Part shown: positions 52,989-62,120 of the stretch, one piece after another
How the letters are laid out: every line of letters starts with the position of its first letter
Position numbering within the stretch: the stretch's first letter is position 1
From: Oceanobacillus halotolerans
GTDB taxonomy: Bacteria; Bacillota; Bacilli; Bacillales; Amphibacillaceae
Assembly: GCF_010993955.1 (NCBI RefSeq)
Contig: NZ_WIXL01000001.1
Location: forward strand, 463,235-527,234
DNA length: 64,000 nt
Direction: 5' to 3'
Made by a program: the position numbers and the translations under genes
Notes under the pieces: generated by a model
Databases searched by the model: none
What the model was told of the DNA's origin: nothing
What the model saw: only the letters and a program-made list of their open reading frames with translations

Positions 52989-54953
52989 ATGCCTCGTATG
53001 TTGAAAAAGATACTCATTGGACCGATTGACTGGTTGTTGTATTCGGTCTTACGTGAAAACCATCGTCAGGCATTGGCGAATATGTTTTCAGCTGAACAAA
53101 AAGAAAAGCTGAAAAGCATCATTAATGGAAAACAGCAAATACAGCGTAAGAAATTAAAACAAATTAAATACCACCTGTATAACCTTGGCTTTGTTGAAAG
53201 AGGACTTCAAGAATTAGAAGCATTCCATAACACAGCAAAAAATGCACCGATTAAACGGTTAGCTGCTTGGGAATTAGTCCAATGGCATGCAAATAAGTAC
53301 ACAGAAGAAGGTGCCAAACTAGCGCTCACCTATATCCCAGCTGTCCATGATGGCGAAACAGATCAAGATCAATTAAGGCGAATTGCAATTATTCATGCGG
53401 AGTGCTTAGATCTTGTAGGCGATCCAGAACAGGCGAAAAGTATTATTCATAAACGATTAGTAGAACAGGAGCATGCAGACCTTTATTTAGCAAGAGCTAA
53501 CTTAGTAGAAACATTGGATCAGCGGCTAAACTGGATTAATAAAGCGATGGGGTTTTATCAACTACAGCCTATTTCTTTTTCTTCTCGAGAAAATCAAACG
53601 TATGATGACTTACAAACAGATCCAATGGACAGAGCCATTACAGACGGACCGAAAGTATCTGTGATCCTCCCTGCTTACAATGCAGAGGATGGAATTGGAA
53701 CAGCCATTGAGTCGATTTTGTCGCAAACATGGCGCAACATAGAATTACTTATCGTCGATGATCATAGTCCAGACAACACGGTAGCTGTTGTGAAAGACTA
53801 CATGCAACAGGATTCGCGGATTAAATTGTTACAGACACCGGTAAATAGTGGACCATATGTCGCTCGTAATATTGCGTTAAACGAAGCAACCGGGGATTTT
53901 GTAACGATCAATGACGCGGATGATTGGTCACATCGGGAAAAAATCGAGAAGCAAGCAACACACTTAGTGGAAAATAGTGAGGTTATTGCCAATACATCGG
54001 AGCATGCCCGCTTAACAGAAGAGGATTTAAAACTCTATCGACGCGGAACACCAGGAAAATATATTTTCCCAAATATGTCTTCGATCATGTTCAGGCGTAA
54101 ACCCGTCCTGGAGCGGATAGGATATTGGGATAGTGTTCGTTTTGCGGCAGACGGGGAATTTAAGCGACGCCTGTTGAAGGAATTTGGCAAGCAAGCGTAT
54201 GTTGACCTTTCTACTGGGCCCTTGTCCCTCCCTAGACAGTCCGTATCCTCTTTAACAGGAAGTTCAGCATTTGGCTACAACGGATTTTTCATGGGTGTAC
54301 GGAAAGAATATGTGGAAAGCTTAGAATCCTATCATCAACAAGCTGAATCCCTTTATTATCCTTATCCAATGGAAAAAAGACCTTTTCCCGTACCAGAACC
54401 AATGTGGCCGAAACGAGAAGAAAAGCAAGATGGAAGACGCTTTTTTGATGTTGTAATTGCAACTGATTTTCGCATCGTGGGGTCTGACTCGTTTGTTCTA
54501 AAAGAGATTAACAGACACCTTGCGCATGACACAAAACGAATTGGTCTCGTACAAATGAATCAGTTCGACTTAACGCTTACATCTGCTATTACAACTGATG
54601 TGCGAAACGTTTTAGACGGGGATCGTGTTCAAATGGTTGTCTATGGGGAAAAAATTAATACAGATCAGCTGATTGTCATTCATTCAGCCGTCTTAGAAGA
54701 TAAACAGAAGTATGTAGCCGACATTCAGGCTGAGACGATTCAAGTTGTGGTGACAGAGGAACCAAATCAGAATGGACAAGCAGATAATATCGAGCATTGT
54801 CTTGAGCAGTTGGAAACGTATTTTGGTTCCGCGGGGAAATGGTATCCGTTGAATCACCGAATTCGAGAGTCCTTTAGTAATCACGTTGTAGAAAAACGGA
54901 ATCATGTTGATCTTGCAAATGAAGATTGGGAGACTTTGATAGGCCATGACTAA
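52989..54953 (+). CDS. GT2 glycosyltransferase with helical N-terminal repeat domain (twin 1)
   Basis: 654 aa. Residues about 50-195 are an all-helical TPR/HAT-like region (YHLYNLGFVERGLQELEAF, RLAAWELVQWHANKYTEEGA, HADLYLARANL). The GT-A domain is about 220-440: VSVILPAYNAEDGIGTAIES, LLIVDDHSPDN, FVTINDADDWSHREKI (DxD-type). A C-terminal domain of about 190 residues includes FDVVIATDFR and resembles a partial GT-B half. It is over 60 percent alike to the next gene by eye. RBS GGTGGTG. Such enzymes occur in wall polymer loci of Bacillales; the helical domain may hold a complex together. It overlaps the next gene by 8 bases. Confidence 0.8.
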   Translation: MPRMLKKILIGPIDWLLYSVLRENHRQALANMFSAEQKEKLKSIINGKQQIQRKKLKQIKYHLYNLGFVERGLQELEAFHNTAKNAPIKRLAAWELVQWHANKYTEEGAKLALTYIPAVHDGETDQDQLRRIAIIHAECLDLVGDPEQAKSIIHKRLVEQEHADLYLARANLVETLDQRLNWINKAMGFYQLQPISFSSRENQTYDDLQTDPMDRAITDGPKVSVILPAYNAEDGIGTAIESILSQTWRNIELLIVDDHSPDNTVAVVKDYMQQDSRIKLLQTPVNSGPYVARNIALNEATGDFVTINDADDWSHREKIEKQATHLVENSEVIANTSEHARLTEEDLKLYRRGTPGKYIFPNMSSIMFRRKPVLERIGYWDSVRFAADGEFKRRLLKEFGKQAYVDLSTGPLSLPRQSVSSLTGSSAFGYNGFFMGVRKEYVESLESYHQQAESLYYPYPMEKRPFPVPEPMWPKREEKQDGRRFFDVVIATDFRIVGSDSFVLKEINRHLAHDTKRIGLVQMNQFDLTLTSAITTDVRNVLDGDRVQMVVYGEKINTDQLIVIHSAVLEDKQKYVADIQAETIQVVVTEEPNQNGQADNIEHCLEQLETYFGSAGKWYPLNHRIRESFSNHVVEKRNHVDLANEDWETLIGHD

Positions 54954-57093
54954 TGATTGGAAGTCTGATCAAAAGCTTGAACAAGAACTACTGGAATTAG
55001 ATGAAAAACTAGCAAAAGCGATAATAGAACGAAAAGAGTCGGAAAAAAGGCTACAGGAGATACAAGGTGCTTTTTTACACATAAAGAGTAGTAAGGTTTG
55101 GCGCTTGCTTCAATCTATGCGAAAGTGGAAAGGCGCTATACGAACCATTATTGCTGCTTTACTTGGCAGACGAAATCGCAAAGAACTGTATAGTAAGGCC
55201 TATAAACGAAAAAAGGCAGCCAATCAATTGAAAAAGCATCTCTATCGTCTTTATAATCTTGGATTCACTGAAAAAGCATTAGAAGAATTAGAAACCTTAT
55301 ACAAGGAGCCACCAAATCGTTATCTGAAGCAAGCTGCTGCATGGGAGCTCATGCTTTGGTATGCCAATAAAAATACAAGAGATGGTGCTGAACAAGCATT
55401 AGCTTATTTGCCTGCTGTGGTCCAACGTGAAAATGATACCGATCGTTTGCGACGAGTAGCCATTATCGAGGCAGAATGCTATGACAGATTAGGGATGCCT
55501 GATAAGGGGAAACAGATTTTACAAAGACAGTTGACACAAAAAGAGCATGCTGATTTATATTTGGCTTTAGCAAATTTGGAAGAAACGATGGAGAAACGGT
55601 TGGAATGGATCAATAAGACTTTACGTTTATACAACCTTCAACCAATTACGTTTGGAACAAATGATGGTGAAATTACTTATGACGACCTGCAAACAAAGCC
55701 AATGGATAAAAAGATAGCGAACGGTCCAAAGGTGTCTGTTATTCTCCCTGCTTATAACGCAGAAGATGGGATTGGCACAGCGATACAATCTATTTTAGAG
55801 CAGACGTGGCGGAATCTTGAGCTCATTATTGTGGATGACTGCAGTCCTGATCATACAGTTGATGTTGTAAAAGGCTATATGCAACGGGATAACCGGATTA
55901 AATTGCTTTCCACCCCAGTTAATAGTGGACCTTATGTAGCGCGAAATATCGCCTTACAGGAAGCAACAGGTGATTTTGTCACGATTAATGATGCAGATGA
56001 TTGGTCACATGCAGAGAAAATAGAAATTCAAGTGAAGCATTTAATGGAGAATCCGGATGTCATTGCGAATACGTCAGAACATGCAAGACTAACAGAGGAA
56101 GATTTGAAGCTTTATCGAAGAGGGACACCAGGGAATTACATCTTTTCGAATATGTCGTCTCTTCTATTTCGACGAGAACCAGTCATCGAACAAATCGGGT
56201 ACTGGGACAACGTAAGATTTGCGGCAGATAGTGAGTTTAAACGTCGGCTAATGAAGGTGTTTGGTGCGAAAAATGTTGTCGATTTGCATACAGGTCCATT
56301 GTCACTACCAAGGCAATCTGTTCGTTCCCTGACTGGAAGTTCTGCATTTGGTTATAATGGCTTTTTAATGGGTGTACGAAAAGAATATGCAGAAGCACAC
56401 CGGTATTATCATCAATCAGCAGTGTCGCTTTATTTTCCCTTTTCACAGGAAACTCGCTTATTTCCCGTACCAGAACCAATGTGGCCACAGCGAGAAGAAA
56501 AGCAGGCTGGAACTCGCTATTTTGATGTTGTGCTTGTTGCCGATTTTCGCTTAAAAGAAGATGTATCTGAAATAGAAGCAGCTTTGAAAGCACAGCAAGA
56601 AGAAGGACTACGAACTGGCTTAGTGCAATTGGCGGATTACAAGGTTACGACTCCTAAGGAAATTCAGCCAGCAATACGGGGAATGCTGGATGGGTATTCG
56701 ATTCAACTACTCGTCTATGGTGAAACGATTCGTTGTGATGTCGTGATTGTAATGAATCCGAAAATTTTACAGGAAAAGCAACAATATGTACCGAAGCTTC
56801 AACCAGCTACAGTTCGCGTAGTCCTAAAGGAAGCCTCTAGTATTAGCGAATTAAGGCGATGTGTGAATCATTTGGAGGATTATGTCGGAAAACGCGGGAA
56901 ATGGTATCCAGCCAATCAAACGATTCGGAACACCATCAAGGAAAAACATGGAAATAAATTACGCTTTTCGAAAATAGCTAGTGAAAACTGGGTTAGTGAG
57001 GATCCTTCCTTATATTTGAAGCAGTTAGCAGATTGGGTAGTGGAAAATCAACGCTTTCATAAAGGAGATGGTTACCATCAAACGACACAATGA
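54946..57093 (+). CDS. GT2 glycosyltransferase with coiled-coil tag and helical repeats (twin 2)
   Basis: 715 aa. It differs from twin 1 mainly by an extra N-terminal coiled coil (about 8-45) followed by the tag SSKVWRLLQSMRKW (48-61), a form of the S-x-W-x5-R motif also seen in the three ATP-grasp neighbours. Helical repeats about 90-240, GT-A domain about 260-480 (VSVILPAYNAEDGIGTAIQS, LIIVDDCSPDH, TINDADDW at 346-353), and the same C-terminal domain. Translation is coupled to twin 1 by an 8-base overlap with only a weak RBS, and to the TupA-like gene by a 26-base overlap. The twins probably arose by duplication and now add different residues or linkages. Confidence 0.8.
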   Translation: MTNDWKSDQKLEQELLELDEKLAKAIIERKESEKRLQEIQGAFLHIKSSKVWRLLQSMRKWKGAIRTIIAALLGRRNRKELYSKAYKRKKAANQLKKHLYRLYNLGFTEKALEELETLYKEPPNRYLKQAAAWELMLWYANKNTRDGAEQALAYLPAVVQRENDTDRLRRVAIIEAECYDRLGMPDKGKQILQRQLTQKEHADLYLALANLEETMEKRLEWINKTLRLYNLQPITFGTNDGEITYDDLQTKPMDKKIANGPKVSVILPAYNAEDGIGTAIQSILEQTWRNLELIIVDDCSPDHTVDVVKGYMQRDNRIKLLSTPVNSGPYVARNIALQEATGDFVTINDADDWSHAEKIEIQVKHLMENPDVIANTSEHARLTEEDLKLYRRGTPGNYIFSNMSSLLFRREPVIEQIGYWDNVRFAADSEFKRRLMKVFGAKNVVDLHTGPLSLPRQSVRSLTGSSAFGYNGFLMGVRKEYAEAHRYYHQSAVSLYFPFSQETRLFPVPEPMWPQREEKQAGTRYFDVVLVADFRLKEDVSEIEAALKAQQEEGLRTGLVQLADYKVTTPKEIQPAIRGMLDGYSIQLLVYGETIRCDVVIVMNPKILQEKQQYVPKLQPATVRVVLKEASSISELRRCVNHLEDYVGKRGKWYPANQTIRNTIKEKHGNKLRFSKIASENWVSEDPSLYLKQLADWVVENQRFHKGDGYHQTTQ

Positions 57094-58537
57094 TCAATTA
57101 AATAACAGTAGTAATAACCATCCGATGGAAGAAGCAGGTCCACACAAATCACATCATGAAGAAAAAATAGAGGAATTAATAAAAAAAGAAGAATTACTCA
57201 AACACGAACAAAGCGAAAAAAGGTATAATGAAAAGGAAATAAAAAATGTCGAAAAAAGTAAGACATGGAAGGCAAGTGCGCCACTGCGAAACGTACGATC
57301 TTTTTTTGCCAAAATAACAGGACGTACAAAAGCATTAGAACAAGAACAACAGATTAAACAGCTCGAAGCGAAACTAGTAGAAACGAAAAATCAGCTATAC
57401 GAGACAAGAGAAAGCTTACACGAGGCAACCTTGAATCAACTAGGTATACATGCCAGTGAAGCTGTACAACTCGTAAAAGAAAAATCTGCAGAAGGGGATT
57501 TACTCCCATACATAGATGAATTAGTGACCCAAAAGAAAGCAAAGGATACCAATTATACAAATGCTTTAAGATACGCAGCACGCCGTTTTATGAATGAGAA
57601 AGAGATGTACAAAAGGCATGTATATGAAAAAATTTTGCCAAGCTTAAAGGTGGAAGATATACCAGAATTTATGATCCGTGTAGGACTAGAAGGGGAAAAT
57701 CCCGTCGCATTGAATCAACTCTCATCTTTCCGTGCTAGCTTAACGATGCGAATGCGCCAAAAACAGCTGGTCGACTCATTACCAGAGTGGGTGGTAGATG
57801 ACAAGGAACGAGCGTATGCGTTTATGGACAAGCTAGGGGTGAGAAGACCTTGGACCTCACCAGAAAAATATACGTATGCAAACATCCCTGAAAAAAGTGG
57901 TGTTGTGATTAAACCAGTTGATGGTGCTGGCTCTCGTGGTGTTTATCTCGTGTATAGTCCTACGAAAATTGTCGATATCAAACGTTCGACTAATCTAATG
58001 AGCTGGGATGCATTAAAAGAAAGCATGGCTGAGGATCTTGCTTCTAATTGGGTAGAGGAAGATCAGTGGTCAATGGAAGAGTTAGTACTAGAAGATCACG
58101 AGCAACAAATTCCAGCCAGTGATGTTAAATTTTATTGTTTTTATGGCAACGTTGGGCTCATACTAGAAATAAGTCGTGTACCAGAACTAAAATATTGCTG
58201 GTGGACGAGTGATGGAAAACGAGTTCGAACAGGAAAATATGACGATGACATTTTCAAAGGAAAAGGGGTTAGCCCAGAAGAGCTTGAGATGGCTAAGGAA
58301 ATTAGTTTGGCTATCCCAGCTCCATTTGTCCGGATTGATTTCCTTCGTTCGCGTGATGGGTTAGTATTTGGTGAATTCACTCCAAAGCCAGGTAATTATG
58401 ACGAATTTGATGATCCTACCGATAAGTGGCTAGGAGATTATTTTGCAGAAGCTCAAGGAAGACTAGTACAAGATTTGTTAAACAAAAAGCAATTTGCTGA
58501 TTATCAAGCATTCATAAAGGATACAACGAACAATTAA
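57068..58537 (+). CDS. tupA: TupA-like ATP-grasp protein
   Basis: 489 aa. An N-terminal basic/coiled-coil region includes the tag EKSKTWKASAPLRNVRSFF (about 62-80). A second coiled coil (about 88-120) is followed by helical linker and an ATP-grasp domain of the TupA type (about 245-480): GVVIKPVDGAGSRGVYLVYS (ATP-binding Lys), DQWSMEELVLEDHEQQIPAS, DVKFYCFYGNVGLILEI, APFVRIDFL and FGEFTPKPGNYDEFDD. TupA is needed for teichuronopeptide in alkaliphilic Bacillus and is thought to join an amino acid to a glycan or peptide. The ATG at 57068 is directly abutted by AAAGGAG, so the exact start is uncertain; a later in-frame Met lies at 57125. Confidence 0.7.
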   Translation: MVTIKRHNDQLNNSSNNHPMEEAGPHKSHHEEKIEELIKKEELLKHEQSEKRYNEKEIKNVEKSKTWKASAPLRNVRSFFAKITGRTKALEQEQQIKQLEAKLVETKNQLYETRESLHEATLNQLGIHASEAVQLVKEKSAEGDLLPYIDELVTQKKAKDTNYTNALRYAARRFMNEKEMYKRHVYEKILPSLKVEDIPEFMIRVGLEGENPVALNQLSSFRASLTMRMRQKQLVDSLPEWVVDDKERAYAFMDKLGVRRPWTSPEKYTYANIPEKSGVVIKPVDGAGSRGVYLVYSPTKIVDIKRSTNLMSWDALKESMAEDLASNWVEEDQWSMEELVLEDHEQQIPASDVKFYCFYGNVGLILEISRVPELKYCWWTSDGKRVRTGKYDDDIFKGKGVSPEELEMAKEISLAIPAPFVRIDFLRSRDGLVFGEFTPKPGNYDEFDDPTDKWLGDYFAEAQGRLVQDLLNKKQFADYQAFIKDTTNN

Positions 58538-58576
58538 TATAACAAGGTTCGGGAACGGAATATAGGAGGAACTCTG

Positions 58577-60199
58577 ATGGAACAAACAAACCCAGAGTGG
58601 TTACCACATTTATCAAATGAAATCGTAGCAGATGCACATGGGAACTTACTTGATTCGTATGCAGTAGCATTGGAAGGCTGGAGAAGAGGATTAACGTTAC
58701 GCTGGCATGTGAAGGATTCTGAGAAGTTTAGTGAAATGCGAACGTGGTTTGTCGATAATCCTGGTCAGCTATTTTCCCTTCGTTCAAAAGAGAAAACCCA
58801 TTACTTCTTTCGGACAAGAGGCGATAAAATATCCAATAAAGCAGTAGATATTGGAAGAGACAAAGAAAAAACAAAAGAATATGTAAAAGCTGCTGATATT
58901 CCCGTTCCAGAAGGGTTACAATTTTCCGAAGAGGACTCAGATGAAATGATCAAGGAATATGTTTCATCCATTGGTTTTCCGGTTGTGGTAAAGCCAACAG
59001 ATGGCAGCTTTGGAAGAGGGGTTATTTCTAATATAACGAGTATGGGAGAATTAGAGGATGCCCTCACCTATGTGCGTTCTGAGCTAAATTTTCCTAATGT
59101 AATCGTGGAAACCTATATTCCAGGTAAGGAGTATCGTCTTTATGTCGTTGGGGATCAAGTAGTTGGTGCGATTAATCGGATTCCCCCAAATGTCGTAGGA
59201 GATGGAAAGCATTCGTTAAAACAATTAATTGATCTAAAGAATGATGAACGGAGCGAAAACCCTCGTCTCGTTAGCTGTCCCATTACGATGAATGAGGAAG
59301 TAACGAATTTTTTAAGTCGAAAAGAGCTAACGTTAGATGATATCCCAAAAGACGGGGAACAAGTGTTCTTAAGTGGTAAAAGCAACCTATCACTTGGTGG
59401 TGATCCGATTGATGTCTATGATGAACTGCCCCAGGGCATTAAAGATACTGCTGTTAAAGCCTTGCATGCTGTTCCTGGACTTGAGCATGGCGCGGTGGAT
59501 TTAATTATTCATCCAGATAAATCGCCAGAAGAAGCAGGGTATATCTTGGAACTAAATCCTACCGCCCAGCTAGGTGGAATTTTATATCCGATGAAAGGAA
59601 AGTCCCGCGATGTCCCGGCGGCTATTATAGATTATTATTTTCCAGAAACAATAGATGTAAAAATGAATAAAGGTAAAACCTATTTTGATCTTTATGAAGT
59701 ATTGGATCCATTACATTCCAGAGAGGCTGTCGTGACCACTGTAACCCCTTCACCAATGGGGGAAATCGTTGCGAAGAAGTATACCGTCTCTGGTGATGTT
59801 CAAGATATTGGATATCAGCGAGGATTACGTAAACAAGCCTTTGAACGCTACCTACATGGCTTTGTAGAAAGCCTTGAAAATGGGGATATTGATGTCGTTG
59901 TTGCTGGAGTTGATCCAGAGATGGTGGACGATTTTAGAAATGGGCTTTTAGAAGATGAAGAAAGAGCACATGTTACGAATATTACAGAAAGTGCCTATGA
60001 ACAACCAGTAAAGGTCGGCTTTGAAGTCCGAGCAGACCTAAAGACACAGCTAGAGGAATTGCAACGGTTGAAACAAGAAATAGAAGTAACCGAATTAGAT
60101 ATGAAAAAAGCTGAAGTACAGCGGCGCAAATTACAAAACAGCTTGTCATGGAGAATTACCAAGCCAATACGAGCAATTGGGGCTATTTTTAAAAAGTAG
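58577..60199 (+). CDS. Cyanophycin-synthetase-like ATP-grasp ligase fused to acylphosphatase-like domain (A)
   Basis: 540 aa. A conserved N-terminal domain (about 10-90; ALEGWRRGLTLRWH, KTHYFFRTRGDK) is followed by an ATP-grasp domain (about 95-360) like those of CphA and GshF: FPVVVKPTDGSFGRGV, EYRLYVVGDQVVGAINRIPP, VVGDGKHSLKQLIDLKN, SNLSLGGDPIDVYDELP and metal ligands E325/N327 in ILELNPTA. An acylphosphatase fold follows (400-484), but the catalytic Arg is Gln414 (VQDIGYQR) and the catalytic Asn position is Ser432, so it should be inactive. A coiled coil and the tag NSLSWRITKPIRAIG end the protein. RBS GGAGG 7 bases upstream. It likely ligates an amino acid to a carboxylate; the substrate is unknown. 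Confidence 0.8.
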   Translation: MEQTNPEWLPHLSNEIVADAHGNLLDSYAVALEGWRRGLTLRWHVKDSEKFSEMRTWFVDNPGQLFSLRSKEKTHYFFRTRGDKISNKAVDIGRDKEKTKEYVKAADIPVPEGLQFSEEDSDEMIKEYVSSIGFPVVVKPTDGSFGRGVISNITSMGELEDALTYVRSELNFPNVIVETYIPGKEYRLYVVGDQVVGAINRIPPNVVGDGKHSLKQLIDLKNDERSENPRLVSCPITMNEEVTNFLSRKELTLDDIPKDGEQVFLSGKSNLSLGGDPIDVYDELPQGIKDTAVKALHAVPGLEHGAVDLIIHPDKSPEEAGYILELNPTAQLGGILYPMKGKSRDVPAAIIDYYFPETIDVKMNKGKTYFDLYEVLDPLHSREAVVTTVTPSPMGEIVAKKYTVSGDVQDIGYQRGLRKQAFERYLHGFVESLENGDIDVVVAGVDPEMVDDFRNGLLEDEERAHVTNITESAYEQPVKVGFEVRADLKTQLEELQRLKQEIEVTELDMKKAEVQRRKLQNSLSWRITKPIRAIGAIFKK

Positions 60200-60290
60200 A
60201 TGGTATTTTGGCAAAGTTTTTCTGTCAATAACGGAACGAGGATTACATCATAACCCCAACGAGCGAGTGAAGCTTTAGGAGGAATGGAAC

Positions 60291-61937
60291 ATGAAAGAGG
60301 AACAAGGGATTAGCCTGCCTCAACTTCCAAATGAAATCGTAAAAAATGCTAGGAAAACAAGGTTAGATGCTTTCGCGATAGCACTTGAAGGCTGGAGAAG
60401 AGGTCTAACATTAAAATGGTATACAAGGGATTCAGAGCATTTTCAGGATATGGTCATTTTTGGTGTTAATCCACCAGGACGATTATTCTCGCTAAGCTCA
60501 GACCAAAGAACCCATTACTTTTTCCGGACCAGAGGAGATAAAGTAACCAATGAAGCGGTTGAAATTGGCTCTGAAAAAGATGATACCAAGGTATGGTTGG
60601 ATAAAGCAGGGGTCCCTGTTCCATTAGGGAAGGGCTTTGAAGCTGAAGCAACGGATGAAGAAATTATTAACTATAGTAAAGAGCTTGATTTCCCATTAGT
60701 GTTAAAGCCAACAAATGCAAGCTTAGGAAATGGTGTTGTCACCAACATCAAGAATGAGCAGGAATTTAAAAAAGCGATTCAGTATGTACGGCATGAACTA
60801 GAATATCCTGAGGTCGTCGTGGAGCAATATGTCGAAGGAAAAGAATATCGTGTTTATGTCATAGAAGATGAAGTCATCGCCGCATATAACAGAGTTCCTG
60901 CCAACATTATCGGGGATGGGAATCATACTATCGAAGAATTGATTGATTTAAAGAATTACGAACGTCGGAAAAATGCACGGTTAAACAGCTGCCTGATTGA
61001 AATGGATAAGGAAATCTTAGAATTCATTCAGTCCGCGGGCTACTCCTTAGAAAGTGTCCCTAAAAAAGGAGAAGTGATTTATTTACGGCAAAAAACAAAT
61101 ATATCCTCTGGTGGAGACCCAATCGATGTAACGGATACATTGCCAGATGAATTTAAACAAATTGCGATTGATGCGGTCAAAGCTGTACCTGGTTTATACC
61201 ATGGTGGGGTGGATATAATTGTTAATGAAAATAGAACGTCCTTAAAAGCACCAGGAGTCGTCATTGAGTTAAATCCGACAGCACAAATTGGCGGGATTCT
61301 CTACCCATTAAAAGGGAAAGCACGCAATATTCCAGGTGCGATCATTGATTATTACTTTCCGGAAACAAAAGGAATTGAAACGGCAAATTCCAGCGTTTAC
61401 TTTGATATGACAAACGTTTTAGAACCATTGGAAAGTCGTTCTGCAATCGAAGTGGAAGTAATGCCAGCGCCAAAAGGGAAAATGTATGCGAAACGATATG
61501 TCGTACGAGGGACTGTACAACGCCAAAGTTACCATCGTTGGCTGAAAAAACAAGCACAGGATCGACATTTACATGGGCATGTAAAAAATATGGTGTTTGA
61601 TGAGATTGAAATCATCGTTGCTGGAACCGATAAAGTAGCTATTGATGAATTCAAAGGTATGATTAGTCAGTACGCAAACAATTCAGGTGTGAAAGAAATT
61701 GAGGAAGAAGATTGGGAAGAACCAGTAACAGTTGGGTTTGATATTGCGGAACTATATAACACTTCTAGCCCCAAATCAATGCAACATGCTTTAAGGAAAA
61801 TGGAAAGAGATTTAAAGCTAATGACCAAACAGAAAAATAGAATGGAGAAAGATAATCGCCAAATTATGGAAAGTAGTTCCTGGAAGGTTGCAAAGCCAAT
61901 ACGCGTTGTTGGTGACCTAGTGAAAAAGTTTAAATAA
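60291..61937 (+). CDS. Cyanophycin-synthetase-like ATP-grasp ligase fused to acylphosphatase-like domain (B)
   Basis: 548 aa, the same layout as protein A: N-terminal domain (ALEGWRRGLTLKWY), ATP-grasp about 95-360 (FPLVLKPTNASLGNGV, RVPANIIGDGNHTIEELIDL, TNISSGGDPIDVTDTLP, E326/N328 in VIELNPTA), acylphosphatase-like fold 400-485, coiled coil and tag SSSWKVAKPIRVVG. In the acylphosphatase part the catalytic Arg is His415 (VQRQSYHR), but Asn433 (HVKNMV) is kept, so it is half-decayed. AGGAGG precedes the ATG. In the operon order A, B, C it lies 91 bases after A. It may accept a different amino acid or acceptor from A; the active-site loops are close, so this is uncertain. Confidence 0.8.
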   Translation: MKEEQGISLPQLPNEIVKNARKTRLDAFAIALEGWRRGLTLKWYTRDSEHFQDMVIFGVNPPGRLFSLSSDQRTHYFFRTRGDKVTNEAVEIGSEKDDTKVWLDKAGVPVPLGKGFEAEATDEEIINYSKELDFPLVLKPTNASLGNGVVTNIKNEQEFKKAIQYVRHELEYPEVVVEQYVEGKEYRVYVIEDEVIAAYNRVPANIIGDGNHTIEELIDLKNYERRKNARLNSCLIEMDKEILEFIQSAGYSLESVPKKGEVIYLRQKTNISSGGDPIDVTDTLPDEFKQIAIDAVKAVPGLYHGGVDIIVNENRTSLKAPGVVIELNPTAQIGGILYPLKGKARNIPGAIIDYYFPETKGIETANSSVYFDMTNVLEPLESRSAIEVEVMPAPKGKMYAKRYVVRGTVQRQSYHRWLKKQAQDRHLHGHVKNMVFDEIEIIVAGTDKVAIDEFKGMISQYANNSGVKEIEEEDWEEPVTVGFDIAELYNTSSPKSMQHALRKMERDLKLMTKQKNRMEKDNRQIMESSSWKVAKPIRVVGDLVKKFK

Positions 61938-61983
61938 GCAGAAAATAGCGGAAAACCTACCAAGTTTTTCAGCAAGTAACCGG

Positions 61984-62036
61984 TGACTATGAAGCATTGT
62001 CCGTGGAAAGCGACTGGCTGGAGCGGAAATCAACCA
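61984..62036 (+). repeat. Interspersed structured repeat, truncated copy R8
   Basis: Only the 3' part is present: TGAAGCATTGTCCGTGGAAAGCGACTGG and GGAGCGGAAATCAACC, matching the ends of R3 and R5. It lies between ligases B and C. Confidence 0.7.
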
Positions 62037-62120
62037 AACTATTTTACTGCGTCTAATATGGAAAATACGACGTTTACTAACATTTTGACTAGTAATCCTT
62101 AAGGAAACGAGGGGTATGAC

